A DNA stretch of 64,000 bases from Cedecea neteri NBRC 105707 = ATCC 33855 (lineage in GTDB: Bacteria; Pseudomonadota; Gammaproteobacteria; Enterobacterales; Enterobacteriaceae), in the NCBI RefSeq assembly GCF_001571265.1, contig NZ_BCTL01000018.1, forward strand, positions 47,796 through 111,795, read 5' to 3'. Of the stretch, positions 49,460 through 58,526 are shown piece after piece. The translations under genes were made by a program, and so were the position numbers. Every line of letters begins with the position of its first letter. The first letter of the stretch is position 1. The notes under the pieces were generated by a model. That model saw only the letters and a program-made list of their open reading frames with translations. It was not told where the DNA came from and did not search any database.

Positions 49460-50902
49460 ATGACGACCCCACTTATCAAGGCACAAGCCGCCTTAGAAAC
49501 GCTGCATGCAACGCGCGGGAACGCCTTTTACCCTCTTTATCATCTGGCACCGCCCGCGGGCTGGATGAACGATCCTAACGGCCTGATTTATCACCACGGG
49601 CTGTACCACGCCTTCTATCAGCACCATCCGTTTGATGAAAACTGGGGGCCGATGCACTGGGGACATGCCACCAGCCGGGATATGGTGCGCTGGGAGCACC
49701 AGCCTATCGCTCTGGCTCCGGGTGACGAATGGGACAGAGATGGCTGCTTCTCCGGCAGCGCGGTTGACGATAACGGCGTGCTCTCGCTGATTTACACCGG
49801 GCATATCTGGCTTGAAGGCGCGGGAAATGACAGCGCTATACGCCAGGTACAATGCCTCGCGACCAGCGAAGACGGTGTTCACTTTAAGAAACAGGGCGTC
49901 ATTCTTACCCCCCCGCCCGGCATCATGCATTTCCGCGATCCGAAAGTCTGGCAACAGGACGGCAACTGGTGGATGGTACTCGGCGCACGCGACGAGCACG
50001 ATCGGGGCAAAGTCCTGCTTTATCGCGGCAATTCACTGCGGGAGTGGCGGCTGGATCGTATCCTCGCGGAAGCCGACGCGGGCATGGGCTATATGTGGGA
50101 ATGTCCGGATTTCTTCCCGCTTGGCAACAGCCAAATCCTGATGTTTTCCCCTCAGGGCATCCCTGCACAGGGCCTGAAGTATCAGAATCTGTTCCAGAGC
50201 GGCTATCTGCGCGGGAGATGGCAACCGGGGGAAGAATTCAGGCCCTGTCAGCCGTTTGAAGAGATGGATCACGGGCACGACTTTTACGCGCCGCAGTCCT
50301 TTGTCGCCGCCGATAGCCGCCGCATCGTGATGGGCTGGATGGACATGTGGGAATCCCCCATGCCCTCTAAAGGCGAAGGCTGGGCGGGCTGTCTCAGCCT
50401 GCCTCGGGAAGTGTGCATTATGCCAAATGGAAAACTCTATCAGAATCCGGTTCACGAACTGGCCACGCTGCGCACCCATGAACAGCTGGTTCTGCCCTGC
50501 GTGCTGGATAAACTTAACCAGAGGCTGCTGCCTGATGCGCAGGCGGTTGAGCTGGAGATAGCCTGGGAATGTGGGCAAAGCACGGCTGAGCGGTACGGCA
50601 TTCGTCTGGGGCAAGGCTGCGAATTGTTTGTCGACGCTCAGGCCTGCCGCCTGGTGCTGTCACGCCGCTATCAGGCTGAGCAGCTTTGCGGGGATCGCAG
50701 CGTGCCGTTATCGGAAAACGGCGATCTTCATCTGCGTATTTTTATCGATCGTTCTTCTATCGAAGTTTTTGTTAACCAAGGCGAATACTGCCTCAGCAGC
50801 CGTCTCTACCCGCGGCCGGGAGAACGTCAGCTTGAGCTGTTCGCCAGCCACGGAAAAGCCTTATGTCGTGGCGGCACCCTGTGGCAGCTGAACGCGCTAT
50901 AG
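49460..50902 (+). CDS. cscA: Sucrose hydrolase (invertase) CscA
   Basis: 480-residue cytoplasmic GH32 enzyme that splits sucrose into glucose and fructose. GH32 signatures: WMNDPNG with the nucleophile Asp, the stabilising Asp in FRDPKVW, and the acid/base Glu in ECPDFF; then the C-terminal beta-sandwich. Close to E. coli CscA (477 residues). Starts 4 nt after the cscB end, so it depends on translation of the broken permease transcript. No fructokinase gene (cscK) lies in the cluster. Overlaps cscR by 6 nt at the 3' ends. Confidence 0.95.
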   Translation: MTTPLIKAQAALETLHATRGNAFYPLYHLAPPAGWMNDPNGLIYHHGLYHAFYQHHPFDENWGPMHWGHATSRDMVRWEHQPIALAPGDEWDRDGCFSGSAVDDNGVLSLIYTGHIWLEGAGNDSAIRQVQCLATSEDGVHFKKQGVILTPPPGIMHFRDPKVWQQDGNWWMVLGARDEHDRGKVLLYRGNSLREWRLDRILAEADAGMGYMWECPDFFPLGNSQILMFSPQGIPAQGLKYQNLFQSGYLRGRWQPGEEFRPCQPFEEMDHGHDFYAPQSFVAADSRRIVMGWMDMWESPMPSKGEGWAGCLSLPREVCIMPNGKLYQNPVHELATLRTHEQLVLPCVLDKLNQRLLPDAQAVELEIAWECGQSTAERYGIRLGQGCELFVDAQACRLVLSRRYQAEQLCGDRSVPLSENGDLHLRIFIDRSSIEVFVNQGEYCLSSRLYPRPGERQLELFASHGKALCRGGTLWQLNAL

Positions 50903-51892
50903 CGACACGCGCTTAACCAGCGGGCAAGGCAGCTGTTTCACACCGCCACTGGTCAGACCGTCAATCAAATGCAGTGCCGCCTGGCGACCAATTTCGTCAT
51001 GCGGCAACTGGACCGTCGTCAGCGGTGGCAGGAACAAATCGCCGACCCCGACCAGGTTATCAAATCCGAGTACCGCCACCTGCTCAGGAATAGCAATTCC
51101 CCGCGCCAGCAGCGTCTGGTAGGCGACAAAAGCGATACGGTCGTTACCACAAATCAGCACATCGAAATCCGCTTTCCCCCCCTGACAATGCCCGGCAACG
51201 CGCTCGGCCAGTTCGGGATAGTGGGCATCTCCCCACTGCATGTGATACTGCTTCACCGCCTCAAGCTCCAGCCCGGCTTCACGCCAGGCCTGCTCGAATC
51301 CGTCCCGGCGTGGGCGGCTGGCGAGGGCTTCATTGGGCAGCCACAGGCACAGCGGGCGACGGTATCCTCGTTCAATCAGATAGCGGGTCGCCTGATACTG
51401 GCCGTTAAAATCATCGGGGATATAGCTCGGTAAACCAGCCTCGTCGCTCAAGCAGTTAGCCAGCACCACGCGGTGGTTTTTTAAGACTGCGGGTAGCTCA
51501 ACGTGCCTCAGGCCCATCGTGGTAAAAATGATGCCGTCCGGCCGCTGGGCTAATAGCTGATTAACTGCCCGCTCGGCGTCATCGGCAGAAAGAATATTAA
51601 TCAGAAAGCTGTTCCAGCCCCGCTCACGTGCGGTTTGCTCAATGGCCAGCAGCATTTCTACAGAATAGGGAGTGGTCGCCGTATCCAGCGCCAGAATGCC
51701 TATTGTCGAAGCTTTAACGCCTTTGCTGCGTATCTTTCGGGCAGAATAGTCCGGCACATAATTAAGCTCGTCAATGGCTCGCTGCACCCGCTCCCGGGTT
51801 ACCGGGCTAACGTGTTCAGCCTGATTAATAACCCTGGAGACGGTCATTAACGACACGCCCGCCAGGGTTGCTACGTCTTTCAGAGAAGCCAT
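50897..51892 (-). CDS. cscR: LacI-family sucrose repressor CscR
   Basis: 331-residue repressor: N-terminal LacI HTH with hinge (SLKDVATLAGVSLMTVSRVI) and a sugar-binding core close to E. coli CscR (FDVLICGNDRIAFVAYQ, GFDNLVGVGDLFLPPLTT). Probably binds the twin operators before cscB. Convergent with cscA. Confidence 0.93.
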   Translation of the reverse strand: MASLKDVATLAGVSLMTVSRVINQAEHVSPVTRERVQRAIDELNYVPDYSARKIRSKGVKASTIGILALDTATTPYSVEMLLAIEQTARERGWNSFLINILSADDAERAVNQLLAQRPDGIIFTTMGLRHVELPAVLKNHRVVLANCLSDEAGLPSYIPDDFNGQYQATRYLIERGYRRPLCLWLPNEALASRPRRDGFEQAWREAGLELEAVKQYHMQWGDAHYPELAERVAGHCQGGKADFDVLICGNDRIAFVAYQTLLARGIAIPEQVAVLGFDNLVGVGDLFLPPLTTVQLPHDEIGRQAALHLIDGLTSGGVKQLPCPLVKRVSL

Positions 51893-51935
51893 ATCCAGCC
51901 ATTCAGCGCAAAAGAAAAACCGATAGTAGCGGTTT

Positions 51936-53336
51936 TTAAGCGTTTTTTCTCGACGAGAATGACTCTGCGCCTTTTTCCCTCACCAATACCGTGGTCAGCA
52001 CGAAGGACAGCCCCAGCGCCAGCACCACGCCCAGCAGAGCAAAGATAAAGTACGGGCCAATATAGGCCGGCAGGCTAAAGATACTCGACAGGATATAGCC
52101 GTACAGCCGCACGCCGAAGAATGCGATGAAGGCCGAAGCGATAGAACTGGCAATCGTGGCGGCAATAAAAGCTTTCTTGTAGCGAGTTAACACGCCAAAC
52201 AGCGCCGGTTCGGTAATACCCAGCAGCGCAGAGATCCCGGCGGACAGCACGACCGAGCGATCCGCCTTCGACTTGCTCTGCCGCCAGATGGCAAACGTCG
52301 CCCCGGCGATGGCCATGTTGGCCATAAACATCATCGGCATCAGCATGTCATAGCCGCGATCGGTAAAGTTCTGCAACGCAATTGGCGTCATGGCGTGGTG
52401 CATTCCGGTCAAAATCGCTATCGGACGGATCGCGCCCACCACCAGCCCGGCAAAGCTCGCGGAAATCCCGAACAGCCCTTCGATAAACCAGGCCAACCCT
52501 TTCCCCAGATAAATCCCCAGCGGCCCAATCACCACCAGCGCAACCAGCGCGGAGATGAACAGCGTCAGCGTCGGGGTAAACACCGTTTTCAGCACCTCGG
52601 GCATGATGCTATCCACCCAGCGGTGGATATAGCTCAGCGCCAGTACCGAGAAAATGACCGGGATAACGCTGGAGGCGTAGTTAAACACCGAAACCGGGAT
52701 CACGTTGAGAAAATAGAAAGCATCAACGGCCCCAGCCTGATGTGCGGCCAGCGCCTTCGCCGCTTCAATCAGCGACGGATACATTAAACAGGCCGCCACC
52801 GCCGCCGCGAGATATTCGTTAGTTTTGAACATTCTGGCGGCGGAAATCGCCAGGAAAAACGGCAGAAAATAAAACACGCCGCTGGCGATGAGATCGATAA
52901 CAATCACCGTATCGCTTTTGGCAGAGATCAGCTTCAGCGCCACCAGCCCGGCCAGCAGGCCTTTTATCATCCCGGCCCCAGCAATCGCCGGTACAATCGG
53001 GCCAAAAACGCCGGAAACCGTGTCCATAAACAGCGACACCAGGCTCTTACGCTCTTTCTTGCCGGCAGATGAAGTCTGATCCTCTTTCGCGCCACCAAGC
53101 TGCGTCGTCAGTTGCTCATACCAGCTGTTCACCTGCGGGCCGATGATTATCTGAAACTGGTCGCTTTGTGTCTGCGCGCCCAGCACGCCGGGCAGCTTTT
53201 TGATCTCCGGCTGGTTCACTTTATTATCATCAATTAAATCGAAACGCAGACGCGTCATGCAGTGCCAGACTTTATTAATATTATCCGTCCCGCCGACCAG
53301 ACGGATAATAGAAGCAATGACGTCACGACTCCCCAT
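51936..53336 (-). CDS. PTS EIIBC component, glucoside/sucrose-type
   Basis: 466-residue phosphotransferase permease: N-terminal EIIB domain with phospho-acceptor Cys26 (VWHCMTRLRFDL) and a ten-helix EIIC domain with the GITEPALFG motif. It has no EIIA domain, so it must borrow one such as Crr. Substrate unknown. Start ATG after GGGGAG. Transcribed away from the dehydratase gene across 280 bp, and next to cscR in the same direction. The nearby sucrose genes make a sucrose-type disaccharide conceivable, but the dehydratase/GntR neighbours suggest a separate sugar. Confidence 0.9.
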   Translation of the reverse strand: MGSRDVIASIIRLVGGTDNINKVWHCMTRLRFDLIDDNKVNQPEIKKLPGVLGAQTQSDQFQIIIGPQVNSWYEQLTTQLGGAKEDQTSSAGKKERKSLVSLFMDTVSGVFGPIVPAIAGAGMIKGLLAGLVALKLISAKSDTVIVIDLIASGVFYFLPFFLAISAARMFKTNEYLAAAVAACLMYPSLIEAAKALAAHQAGAVDAFYFLNVIPVSVFNYASSVIPVIFSVLALSYIHRWVDSIMPEVLKTVFTPTLTLFISALVALVVIGPLGIYLGKGLAWFIEGLFGISASFAGLVVGAIRPIAILTGMHHAMTPIALQNFTDRGYDMLMPMMFMANMAIAGATFAIWRQSKSKADRSVVLSAGISALLGITEPALFGVLTRYKKAFIAATIASSIASAFIAFFGVRLYGYILSSIFSLPAYIGPYFIFALLGVVLALGLSFVLTTVLVREKGAESFSSRKNA

Positions 53337-53421
53337 GAATAACTCCCCGGTGTTGGTTTATTGTTATGTGTTGTTGCCGCCGATGGTAGAGAATCAAAAA
53401 ATTAAAAACAAACCAATGAAA

Positions 53422-53437
53422 CATGACAGGCGTCACA
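53422..53437. promoter_or_regulatory. Possible CRP site between PTS and dehydratase genes
   Basis: CATGA-N6-TCACA, 8 of 10 consensus positions, in the divergent promoter region (53337-53616). Several ACCAAT/ATTGGT elements nearby could serve the GntR regulator but form no clear palindrome. Confidence 0.4.
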
Positions 53438-53616
53438 GTTAGCCAAAACAAAAGAACAATAACGGTAATTGGTACGGTTTTATTGCCTTTAAAAGTGAAA
53501 TAACTGACCAATAAAAAAGAGTCAAAAAAAGCGTTTACCGCCGGGGAAAAATAGGGTGATAGTAATAGCAGAACTTAATTCACTGCGTTTTATCAGCCTG
53601 ATGGTGGAGCTTTCTC

Positions 53617-54816
53617 GTGCTACCCACAATTATCGAAAATATTGAATGTTTTATTACTAAACCGGACCGGCATAACCTGGTCACGGTGCGCGTCACGACC
53701 GACAAAGGCGTTACCGGCCTCGGCTGCGCGACCTTTCAGCAGCGGCCGCTGGCGGTAAAAACCCTGGTCGACGAATACCTCAAGCCGCTGCTTATTGGCC
53801 GCGATGCCAACCACATCGAAGACCTGTGGCAGATGATGACCGTCAACGCCTACTGGCGAAACGGCCCGATCATGAATAACGCCATCGCCGGCGTGGATAT
53901 GGCGCTTTGGGACATCAAAGGTCAGTTAGCCAATATGCCGCTTTATCAGCTATTAGGCGGTAAATCGAAGGATGCCATTGCGGTCTACAGCCACGCCGCC
54001 AGCGAAACGCTCGAAGGGCTCTATCAGGAAGTGGATAAACTGCTGGCGCAAGGGTACCGTTACATCCGCTGCCAGTTGGGGTTCTACGGCGGCACGCCTC
54101 AAGGGATGCACCAGACCAAAGATCCTACGCCCGGCGCGTACTACGACCAGGACGAATACATGGCGAATACGGTGGAAATGTTCCGCGCATTGCGTGAGAA
54201 ATACGGCCACCGTTTCCATATCCTGCACGACGTTCACGAACGTTTATTCCCGCAGCAGGCCATTCAACTGGCGAAAGCGCTGGAGCCTTACCAGCCGTGG
54301 TTTATCGAGGACATTCTGCCGCCGCAGCAAAGCGCGTGGCTGGAACAGGTTCGCCAGCACTCTTCCGTGCCGCTGGCGATGGGCGAGCTATTCAACAACC
54401 CGGCGGAATGGCATGACCTGATTGTGAACCGCCGCATCGATTTTATTCGCTGCCACGTATCGCAAATCGGCGGGATCACCCCGGCGCTAAAACTGGCGGT
54501 GCTCTGCCAGGCCTTTGGCGTGCGCCTCGCCTGGCACGGGCCGCCGGACATGACGCCAATTGCGGTTGCGGTGAATACGCACCTGAACATTCACCTGCAC
54601 AACGCGGCGATTCAGGAATTTATTCCCGTCAAAGAGAACACTGCAGCCGTGTTCCCTGGCGCCCCAACTGCAGAAAAAGGCTATATGTATCCACTGGAAA
54701 AACCGGGCATTGGCGTGGGGTTTGACCAGGCGCAGGCGGAACGTTTCCCGGTGGAATATCGCCCGCACGAATGGACGCAAAGCCGCCTGCCCAACGGCGC
54801 GATCCACACGCCTTAA
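53617..54816 (+). CDS. Enolase-superfamily sugar-acid dehydratase, RspA/ManD type
   Basis: 399 residues of the mandelate racemase/muconate-lactonising group. N-terminal capping domain ([21 protein letters not shown]), then the barrel with metal ligands in HDVHERLFP (Asp, with His as likely base), EDILPP (Glu) and GELFNNP (Glu), and HGPPDMTP near the end. Family members dehydrate D-mannonate or D-gluconate, often weakly; the real substrate is unknown. The start is a GTG preceded by GGTGGAG. Divergent from a PTS gene, convergent with a GntR gene (4-nt overlap). Confidence 0.9.
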   Translation: MLPTIIENIECFITKPDRHNLVTVRVTTDKGVTGLGCATFQQRPLAVKTLVDEYLKPLLIGRDANHIEDLWQMMTVNAYWRNGPIMNNAIAGVDMALWDIKGQLANMPLYQLLGGKSKDAIAVYSHAASETLEGLYQEVDKLLAQGYRYIRCQLGFYGGTPQGMHQTKDPTPGAYYDQDEYMANTVEMFRALREKYGHRFHILHDVHERLFPQQAIQLAKALEPYQPWFIEDILPPQQSAWLEQVRQHSSVPLAMGELFNNPAEWHDLIVNRRIDFIRCHVSQIGGITPALKLAVLCQAFGVRLAWHGPPDMTPIAVAVNTHLNIHLHNAAIQEFIPVKENTAAVFPGAPTAEKGYMYPLEKPGIGVGFDQAQAERFPVEYRPHEWTQSRLPNGAIHTP

Positions 54817-55526
54817 GACGTTTTACGCCGAGCCAGATTGGCGTGGTTGAAAGGGATAACGTAGGTACAGGAATAGTCGATATCGACGATATCGCTAATT
54901 TCAAACACCCGTCCCCCTTCCAGAATGCCGCGATTGCTGATTTGCATCGCGGGCTGGCCCTTCTTGCATTCGAGCAGTTGGGCCTGCTCTTTATTGACCG
55001 CAACGGCCTGATAGCGGGTCAGCAAATGCGAAATGCGGTGCCCCTTGCTCAGAACATATTGCTGCAAAGAGCTTTCAATCGCCTTCTGGTTAAGATCGGG
55101 GAAGTCTTTAGCCGGCATGCGCGACGTTTCAATCTGCACTTTTTGGTTATCCACCAGCCTCAGGCGGCAAAACTGCCAGATAAACTCATCGGCGGCGAGG
55201 CCAAATACCTGCTGCTCGTCGCGGTCAGGTAGCTTTTTATGCAGGCTGACCAGCCGAAACGAAATCCGGTCGAAAGACTTTTCGGTAATCGAGTTATACA
55301 CCAGCGGGCTGGTGCGGGCCTGCTCGTTAATCCAGATCCCGGAACCCTGAATAATGGAGACCACGCCGATGCTAACCAGTTTTTCCAGCGCCTGGCGAAT
55401 CGTGAAGCGCGAAACCCCATATTCTTCAGCCAGTTGCCGCTCCGGCGGGAGCTTGCGCGGGCCAGGCTCGCTGTGCTGATAAATTTTGCTCAGTAAATCC
55501 TGAGTCACAAAGTCTTTCTTTTTCAT
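54813..55526 (-). CDS. GntR/HutC-family regulator with UTRA domain
   Basis: 237 residues: N-terminal winged HTH ([25 protein letters not shown]) and a UTRA ligand-binding domain. HutC-type GntR proteins usually sense a phosphorylated sugar or other catabolic intermediate and repress adjacent genes. Most likely target is the divergent PTS/dehydratase promoter region. Overlaps the dehydratase gene tail by 4 nt. Confidence 0.9.
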   Translation of the reverse strand: MKKKDFVTQDLLSKIYQHSEPGPRKLPPERQLAEEYGVSRFTIRQALEKLVSIGVVSIIQGSGIWINEQARTSPLVYNSITEKSFDRISFRLVSLHKKLPDRDEQQVFGLAADEFIWQFCRLRLVDNQKVQIETSRMPAKDFPDLNQKAIESSLQQYVLSKGHRISHLLTRYQAVAVNKEQAQLLECKKGQPAMQISNRGILEGGRVFEISDIVDIDYSCTYVIPFNHANLARRKTS

Positions 55527-55632
55527 CGCGGGCTCCTAACCTTTGCGCTGAAACATAACATTCCTGCGCCCGGTGAACTATGCTGGCAGCTAAATTACCC
55601 CAAACGTTGACCCCTTACGCCGGAACCCACTT

Positions 55633-57192
55633 ATGACAAGCAAAAAAATGGTCAGTCTCGTCAATGGCGTGCTGATTGTGGCCGTGCTGCTGCCGGTCTT
55701 GCTTAGCATCTATCTGGCGCATAACAAGGCTGAGAAAACCTTCCACAGCGAGCTGGAAAATTACGCCGACCGCGCGTTACTGCGCAGCGACAGAGTGATT
55801 AATCAGGCCACCGCCGCGCTCACGCAGATAAACAGCTTTAGCGGCCAGTATTGCTCCCGCGCTCACCTGGATGCGATGCGCCGCGTCGCTTTCAACTATC
55901 GCTACATCCAGGAAGTGGTCTATATCGTCAATAACCGCACCGTGTGCTCTTCGCTTGAAGCCACGCACGACGGCGCGAAGCTAGGCCCGCCCGACACCAG
56001 CGGCACCAAAGGCTTCTTCGCCTGGTACACCGACGTCAGCGACCTCGGCTTCGAGCGCCCGATGATGTACATCGGCAAATTACAGCACGTGGTGGTGATA
56101 GACCCGGTAGCCTTTATCGACGTGATCCCCTTCGGCCATAACCCGGTGGACGTGGCAATGGTCGGCATGCAGCACAACCGGCTCATCGCCAGTAACGCCC
56201 CGCTGCCTAATGACAGCTGGGAAAGTCAGATTGGAAAAGGCGTGGAGGAGTTTTCAGACGGGCAAAACGACTATGTTATTCGCCGCTCATCGGCGTTAGG
56301 GCTGGCGATGATCGCCTGGGCACCCAGCGCCCCGCTGCAAACGGCCTGGTACAAGCAAATGCTCCTCTGGCTGCCGATTGGCATTCTCTTCAGCCTGAGC
56401 GCCGGCTGGTTTATAACCCGCCTGCTGCGCCGCCTTGAATCTCCCCAGGCACGCATTCAGGATGCGATTCGCGACCGGGAATTTACCCTTGAATATCAGC
56501 CTATTGTTGATTTAAATACGGGCGAAGGCGTAGGGGCGGAAGCGTTAATCCGCTGGCGCTTGCCGGACGGCAGCTTTATCAGCCCGGACGTCTTTATCCC
56601 GATAGCCGAGCAGGCCGGGCTTATCTCGCAGATTACCGAACTGGTGATTAAAAAGACCTTCGCAGATCTCGGGGACTGGCTGCACGCTCACCCCCACCAT
56701 CATGTTTCGATCAACCTCGCCCCGGCGGATGTGCTTAACGACAATATTTTGCAGGTCATCAAGCCCCTGCTGCTGAAGTATCAAATCAAAGCGGAGCAGA
56801 TAGCGCTGGAGATCACCGAACGTGGCTTCGCCAATCCGAAAGTCAGCGCCCCGATAGTGGCGCAATACCGCGAAGCGGGCCACCCGATCTACCTGGATGA
56901 CTTTGGCACCGGCTACTCCAGCCTCAGCTACCTGCAGGATCTCGACGTCGACATCCTGAAAATAGACAAATCGTTCGTTGACGCGCTGGAGTACAAAAAC
57001 GTCACGCCGTACATCATTGAAATGGCGAAAACGCTTCATCTGGCGACGCTGGCCGAAGGCATTGAAACTGCGGCACAGGCGGCGTGGCTGCGGGAACACG
57101 GCGTTGCCTGGGGGCAGGGCTGGCTTTACAGTAAAGCCCTGCCAAAACAGGCTTTTATCGACTGGATTGCCCGTAACCGCACCTTGAGCTGA
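55633..57192 (+). CDS. CSS-motif/EAL cyclic-di-GMP phosphodiesterase
   Basis: 519-residue membrane enzyme. First helix about residues 8-27; periplasmic CSS-motif domain with two Cys (QYCS near 74, VCSS near 105) that in E. coli relatives form a DsbA-controlled disulfide limiting activity; second helix about 238-257; cytoplasmic EAL domain with AEALIRW, NLAP, EITERGF, DDFGTGYSS and KIDKSFV, so catalytically complete. Predicted to lower c-di-GMP and favour motility over biofilm. Not assignable to a particular Pde paralogue. Confidence 0.92.
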   Translation: MTSKKMVSLVNGVLIVAVLLPVLLSIYLAHNKAEKTFHSELENYADRALLRSDRVINQATAALTQINSFSGQYCSRAHLDAMRRVAFNYRYIQEVVYIVNNRTVCSSLEATHDGAKLGPPDTSGTKGFFAWYTDVSDLGFERPMMYIGKLQHVVVIDPVAFIDVIPFGHNPVDVAMVGMQHNRLIASNAPLPNDSWESQIGKGVEEFSDGQNDYVIRRSSALGLAMIAWAPSAPLQTAWYKQMLLWLPIGILFSLSAGWFITRLLRRLESPQARIQDAIRDREFTLEYQPIVDLNTGEGVGAEALIRWRLPDGSFISPDVFIPIAEQAGLISQITELVIKKTFADLGDWLHAHPHHHVSINLAPADVLNDNILQVIKPLLLKYQIKAEQIALEITERGFANPKVSAPIVAQYREAGHPIYLDDFGTGYSSLSYLQDLDVDILKIDKSFVDALEYKNVTPYIIEMAKTLHLATLAEGIETAAQAAWLREHGVAWGQGWLYSKALPKQAFIDWIARNRTLS

Positions 57193-57663
57193 TCACTTCC
57201 GCAACAGCTGCTGGAGGCGCTGCTGCTGGCGTTTCTCCAGCCAGCCCTTCAGCAGGAACAGGCGCAGGCCGCCCATTACCAGCAACGCGCCCCAAATCAG
57301 CGTTGCCCACTGGAACCAGTAATGGCCCGGCGAAGTCAGCCAGTTAATGACGGCCAGGCCGGTACACACAATCGCCCATACCAGCACGGAACGGTAGAAG
57401 CGATACTCGCGTGCAACGCGGCGCTTAGCGTCAAGAATGCGCGTATTAAGCGCATCCTCTGGTTCACCGTCCGGCTCATTGTCGTCGTACAAATCCGTCA
57501 CCTTGAGATCGAACGCCGCCGCAATCGCGCTCATGGTTTCCAGGCTCGCCTGGCCGCCATTTTCAATACGCTGAATGGTTCTGACGCTCAGAGAAGAGAG
57601 TTCGGCCAGCTGCTCCTGGGACCAGGCGCGGGACAAACGCAACGCTTTAATGTTGTTACTCAT
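57193..57663 (-). CDS. XRE-family HTH protein with a two-helix membrane domain
   Basis: 156 residues: N-terminal Cro/CI-type HTH (IKALRLSRAWSQEQLAELSSLSVRTIQRIENG), an acidic linker (DDNEPDGEPED), then two hydrophobic helices (VLVWAIVCTGLAVINWL and WATLIWGALLVMGGLRLFLL) of the 2TM type and a basic Gln-rich tail. It would be a DNA-binding protein held at the membrane, with ligand and targets unknown. Converges with the EAL gene at zero spacing. Confidence 0.85.
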   Translation of the reverse strand: MSNNIKALRLSRAWSQEQLAELSSLSVRTIQRIENGGQASLETMSAIAAAFDLKVTDLYDDNEPDGEPEDALNTRILDAKRRVAREYRFYRSVLVWAIVCTGLAVINWLTSPGHYWFQWATLIWGALLVMGGLRLFLLKGWLEKRQQQRLQQLLRK

Positions 57664-57726
57664 GGCTGGAGATCCTCAAATGATTTAACCCGCCCTGACT
57701 ATGGCTCAGCCCGCGCCACTTCAACA

Positions 57727-57770
57727 CGACAGCGACCCGACAGCAACCCGACAGCAACCTGACAGCCCTA
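57727..57770 (+). repeat. Short 11-bp tandem repeat after the ABC permease gene
   Basis: CGACAGCGACC, CGACAGCAACC, CGACAGCAACC and a partial TGACAGC unit in direct succession, adjoining the permease stop. The copy number is small; no function is evident. Confidence 0.8.
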
Positions 57771-58526
57771 ATGCGCCGCTTTTCGTCGGGCAAAAGCAAA
57801 GCAAAGCATCGGCAGAGGCAAAGTGAACAGCAGCAGCAGCCATACCAAAGTATAAACCGCATCCACGCCGTCGTTTTGCAGGTTGGTATACAGCTTGACG
57901 GGGATCCCCTGAGGAAAATAGGCAAAAATCATCACGATGCCAAATTCACCGATGGCCCGAACCCAGGCCACGGCAAGCGCCGACGCAAGCCCCGGAGCAG
58001 ACATCGGCAAAGCAAGGCGCAGAAAGCGCTGCCAGGGCGATGCCCCGAGCGTGCGTCCGGCTTCAAGGATCTCTTTCGGCACCGCGGCAAACGCGGAACG
58101 GGCGGCGGTAATAAAATAAGGCAGCGCGCCGTAAACCTGAGCCAGCACAAAAGCTCCGGGGTTATTCACCAGCGTTAGCCCAAGGCGGGACAGCCATTCC
58201 CCCGCCAGGCTGTAGGGTCCCCAGGCGGAAATCAGCAAAATCCCCATCGCCAGCGGCGGCGTAAGCAGGGGAAGCAACACCAATATCTCGACCAGCAGCC
58301 GACGCCGACCTTTGGCCCAGGCCAGCCACCAGGCCACCGGCAGCCCCAGCGCGACAACAATCATCAGCGCCAGGCCGCCCAGCCCAAGGGAAACGGCGAT
58401 CGCGCCACCGTCGCCCCAGGCCAAATGAAACCCGTGCCACGGCGTGACGCCCAGCAAAGTCGCAAACGGAATCGCCAGCAGCAGCAGTGCCGGGAGCGAC
58501 AGCCACAGCGCCGGGCTACGCATCAT
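57768..58526 (-). CDS. ABC transporter permease, molybdate/sulfate-type
   Basis: 252 residues with about six helices and the binding-protein-dependent permease EAA loop (ILEAGRTLGASPWQRFLRLALPMSAPGL), most like ModB/CysW/WtpB permeases. Start overlaps the binding-protein stop (ATGA). No ATPase gene accompanies it in this window, so it would need a shared ATPase from elsewhere, or part of the operon has been lost. Confidence 0.86.
   Translation of the reverse strand: MMRSPALWLSLPALLLLAIPFATLLGVTPWHGFHLAWGDGGAIAVSLGLGGLALMIVVALGLPVAWWLAWAKGRRRLLVEILVLLPLLTPPLAMGILLISAWGPYSLAGEWLSRLGLTLVNNPGAFVLAQVYGALPYFITAARSAFAAVPKEILEAGRTLGASPWQRFLRLALPMSAPGLASALAVAWVRAIGEFGIVMIFAYFPQGIPVKLYTNLQNDGVDAVYTLVWLLLLFTLPLPMLCFAFARRKAAH

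Noticed and set aside
57727..57770. Tandem repeats as a small CRISPR array
   Set aside because: Units are 11 bp with no unique spacers and no cas genes nearby.
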